A stretch of 9,141 nucleotides of DNA from Fidelibacterota bacterium UBA2125 (lineage in GTDB: Bacteria; Fidelibacterota; Marinisomatia; Marinisomatales; S15-B10). Both the position numbers and the translations under genes were made by a program. This document shows positions 7,870-9,141 of the stretch, one piece after another; the stretch's first letter is position 1; the number at the start of each line of letters is the position of its first letter. The stretch lies in assembly GCA_002329125.1 (NCBI GenBank), contig DCXX01000013.1, positions 1,551-10,691 of the forward strand, written 5' to 3'. The notes beneath the pieces were generated by a model. It was not told the DNA's origin. It was given only the letters and a program-made list of their open reading frames with translations, and did not search any database.

Positions 7870-7910
7870 ATTTCTGGTTGCGATTTGCAAATTAGCTTGG
7901 AAAGCATAAT

Positions 7911-7951
7911 GAGAGGGACTACCTCTCTGGAGGAAAACTAAGGAGAGATAG
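7911..7951 (-). repeat. Overlapping inverted repeats around the peptidase promoter, possible operator or leader hairpin
   Basis: Two inverted repeats share an arm. GAGAGG (7911-7916) and CCTCTC (7922-7927) form a perfect 6-bp stem with a 5-base loop. CTACCTCTC (7919-7927) and GAGAGATAG (7943-7951) are inverted copies matching at 8 of 9 positions. The second pair flanks the proposed -10 box almost symmetrically. A dimeric repressor site or an mRNA leader hairpin would both fit. No regulator gene is present in the window. Confidence 0.3.
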
Positions 7952-7963
7952 CGGTAAAGTCAA
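7935..7963 (-). promoter_or_regulatory. Promoter-like sequence for the M28 peptidase
   Basis: TTGACT (7963-7958; five of six to the -35 consensus) is followed after 17 bases by TAGTTT (7940-7935) on the minus strand, with a predicted leader of about 70 nt. TTTACCGC immediately follows the TTGAC and is repeated at the same position in the aminotransferase promoter-like block. The -10 box is weak by E. coli standards, but its TAnnTTT form recalls the Bacteroidota -7 element. Confidence 0.5.
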
Positions 7964-8001
7964 TCAGAGGGGAATATGAGATCGGTATTCTATAAATATA
8001 A

Positions 8002-8021
8002 ATCCCCACTGGTGAGGGGAT
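8002..8021 (-). terminator. Candidate intrinsic terminator after the small membrane protein gene
   Basis: Beginning four bases after the TAA stop at 8028-8026, the minus strand reads ATCCCC, an 8-base loop, then GGGGAT, followed by TTATATTTAT. A six-pair stem with four G-C pairs and a T-rich tail fits a modest rho-independent terminator, and it lies between this gene and the next promoter. The stem is short and the tail is interrupted by A residues. Confidence 0.45.
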
Positions 8022-8025
8022 AAAT

Positions 8026-8418
8026 TTACCCCGAATTCTGGGGAGTGGGGTGGTCGTCGGATTGTGAAGACAAAAACCAACTTAATAGAAAAAAAAGACC
8101 AGGGGCTGCGAGGGCATCAATGAGTGGATCAAAACTAGGTTTTTTGTGGAGCACAAGCATTGTTAGATGAAAACCGATTATACTGCCAACTGCTATCATT
8201 CCTCCCAATCCATCCCACCTCCATGCGGTAATCAAACCTATGATAACACCTAGAGGGAAAAAGGATAACGCAACCATTTCACCAAACGTAGGTGAGCCTG
8301 ATGATGGTTCTGAGCCAAATAGATGTCCACCAACCATAAACAATAAAAACGCAATGCTCGCTAAACTGGATATTCTGGCTATCCAGAGGATGGTGATCGA
8401 GAGTTGATTATTATTCAT
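8026..8418 (-). CDS. Small four-helix integral membrane protein of unknown function
   Basis: This 130-residue hydrophobic protein has four predicted membrane segments, at about 9-29, 47-65, 71-90 and 98-116, with a short Gly/Ser/Pro-rich loop (31-45) and a polar C-terminus. The AWRWDGLGG motif (65-73) lies in the turn between the second and third helices. I recall similar small membrane proteins with an AWRWEGLGG-type turn, but no function is known to me. The start at 8418 is fixed from upstream by an in-frame TGA a few codons earlier. It lacks a well-placed Shine-Dalgarno: the strong GGAGG lies about 30 bases away, where it suits an 8-codon leader frame overlapping the start. The gene follows the hydrolase by 60 bp on the same strand with no obvious promoter between them, so co-transcription is likely. 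Base composition looks more AT-rich than in the secreted-enzyme genes. Confidence 0.75.
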   Translation of the reverse strand: MNNNQLSITILWIARISSLASIAFLLFMVGGHLFGSEPSSGSPTFGEMVALSFFPLGVIIGLITAWRWDGLGGMIAVGSIIGFHLTMLVLHKKPSFDPLIDALAAPGLFFLLSWFLSSQSDDHPTPQNSG

Positions 8419-8437
8419 TGTCCGTTTTCTTTTTCAT
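8411..8437 (-). promoter_or_regulatory. Tiny leader reading frame (MKKKTDNE) overlapping the membrane protein start
   Basis: An ATG at 8437 opens an 8-codon frame ending in TAA at 8413-8411, so it overlaps the first 8 bases of the membrane protein gene in another frame. The GGAGG at about 8 to 11 bases upstream suits this ATG better than the downstream gene's ATG at 8418. Translational coupling, with ribosomes terminating and restarting, is a possible reason. It could also be chance. Confidence 0.25.
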
Positions 8438-8478
8438 CCCCACCGCCCCTCCGTCACTTTCCAGGTTGAAATCCCCAA

Positions 8479-9141
8479 TTAGAATTTTTTGTGATCCGTT
8501 CTTTTATGGGTAAGCAACCAATCGTACAGTTCCTGCTTGGCGTAAGTCTCCGTCCAAGAATCATGATAAGCGTTGGGATATAATGTATAACGCACTTTGC
8601 CCTTAACTTTTTGAAGTGCCCTTACCATTTTTTCAGATTCTTCGGGCAATACTACCTTATCCCGTGCACCGTGAAAAACCCAAATTGGCAAATTTTTCAA
8701 GAGACTGGCGGTGGAAGGATCACCGCCACCGCAGATGGGTACCGCCGCGGCAAACAGATCAGGCCTTTTAGTGGCTAAAGCCCAAGTACCATATCCACCC
8801 ATACTCAATCCTGTAATATAGACTCTGTCTTTATCAACACGATAATTATTCAATGTTTTTTCCAAAAGATCTAATAAAGTTTCCTGAATAATCCCATCCC
8901 TCCAGTCATAATCAGCGGGGCATTGGGGCGAGATGGCAATGAAAGGGAATTTTTTTTCTTTTTCTACAATTTTCGGAATGCCATGAATTTTTAACAATTC
9001 GAGATCATTTCCTCTTTCACCTATCCCATGAAGAAATAAGATTAGGGGCCAGTTGGTTTCCTGATCATTATTGTAACTCTCTGGCAAGAACAGTAGATAA
9101 TTCAGGTCTACCTCTTGCACAATCTTATTATCCACCTTCAT
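8479..9141 (-). CDS. Alpha/beta-hydrolase, predicted esterase/peptidase (prolyl oligopeptidase-like), start uncertain at window edge
   Basis: The visible 220 residues form most or all of an alpha/beta-hydrolase. The oxyanion-side motif is FLHGIGERG (36-44), the nucleophile elbow is GLSMGG with S113, the acid is D161 in HGARDKVV, and the histidine is H193 in AYHDSW, so the triad is complete. The pattern resembles the predicted peptidase/feruloyl esterase-like group related to prolyl oligopeptidase and carboxylesterases; the substrate is unknown. The first codon visible is an ATG at the very end of the window (9141-9139). No upstream sequence or ribosome binding site can be seen, and many relatives carry an extra N-terminal signal peptide and strand, so the gene may extend beyond the window. 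The stop is TAA. Composition is AT-rich relative to the genes at 205-7857. It probably leads a transcript that includes the four-helix membrane protein. Confidence 0.8.
   Translation of the reverse strand: MKVDNKIVQEVDLNYLLFLPESYNNDQETNWPLILFLHGIGERGNDLELLKIHGIPKIVEKEKKFPFIAISPQCPADYDWRDGIIQETLLDLLEKTLNNYRVDKDRVYITGLSMGGYGTWALATKRPDLFAAAVPICGGGDPSTASLLKNLPIWVFHGARDKVVLPEESEKMVRALQKVKGKVRYTLYPNAYHDSWTETYAKQELYDWLLTHKRTDHKKF

Noticed and set aside
1..9141. CRISPR array, insertion sequence, tRNA or prophage in this window
   Set aside because: No regular repeat-spacer series, transposase, cloverleaf or phage gene is visible in the gaps, and the gaps are short.

Overview
This 9.1-kb window is densely coded. 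All six recognisable genes lie on the minus strand, so transcription runs from high to low coordinates, and about 90% of the sequence is coding. I see no rRNA, tRNA, CRISPR array, insertion sequence or phage gene. Four complete proteins carry visible N-terminal export signals: three Sec-type and one twin-arginine (Tat) type. Together they suggest a Gram-negative bacterium rich in secreted hydrolases and propeller proteins. Very large Asp-box propeller proteins, M28 peptidases and Tat-exported class V aminotransferases are common in the wider FCB group and neighbours (Candidatus Marinimicrobia, Gemmatimonadota, Bacteroidota). I favour a Marinimicrobia-like marine lineage, but this is inferred from gene content only.

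In transcription order the layout is as follows. (1) An alpha/beta-hydrolase (9141-8479) with a complete Ser-Asp-His triad, whose first codon sits at the window edge. (2) A small four-helix membrane protein (8418-8026), probably in the same transcript and followed at once by a stem-loop that could end it. (3) A secreted M28 zinc peptidase with a PA-type insert (7857-6298), with its own promoter-like sequence. (4) A Tat-exported class V aminotransferase (6175-4895), again with its own promoter-like sequence. (5) An exported fusion of a TolB-like propeller and a histidine phosphatase (4879-3578), 15 bp behind the aminotransferase, with its ribosome binding region overlapping that gene's stop. 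(6) A 1094-residue exported Asp-box propeller protein (3489-205), with its own promoter-like sequence. Positions 1-204 hold no gene I can recognise.

The M28 peptidase and the aminotransferase/phosphatase pair share an unusually similar upstream block: TTG, then TTTACCGC, then TAGTTT, all at identical spacing. They may therefore be expressed together. A working picture is a co-expressed set of envelope or periplasmic enzymes acting on peptides, amino compounds and phosphate esters. The substrates cannot be read from the sequence. The aminotransferase and the peptidase should be read from their inner ATG codons, which have Shine-Dalgarno sequences, and not from the upstream GTG and TTG codons.

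The least ordinary items are the propeller-phosphatase fusion, the shared promoter block, a tiny leader reading frame overlapping the start of the membrane protein, and a G-quadruplex-type motif inside the peptidase gene.
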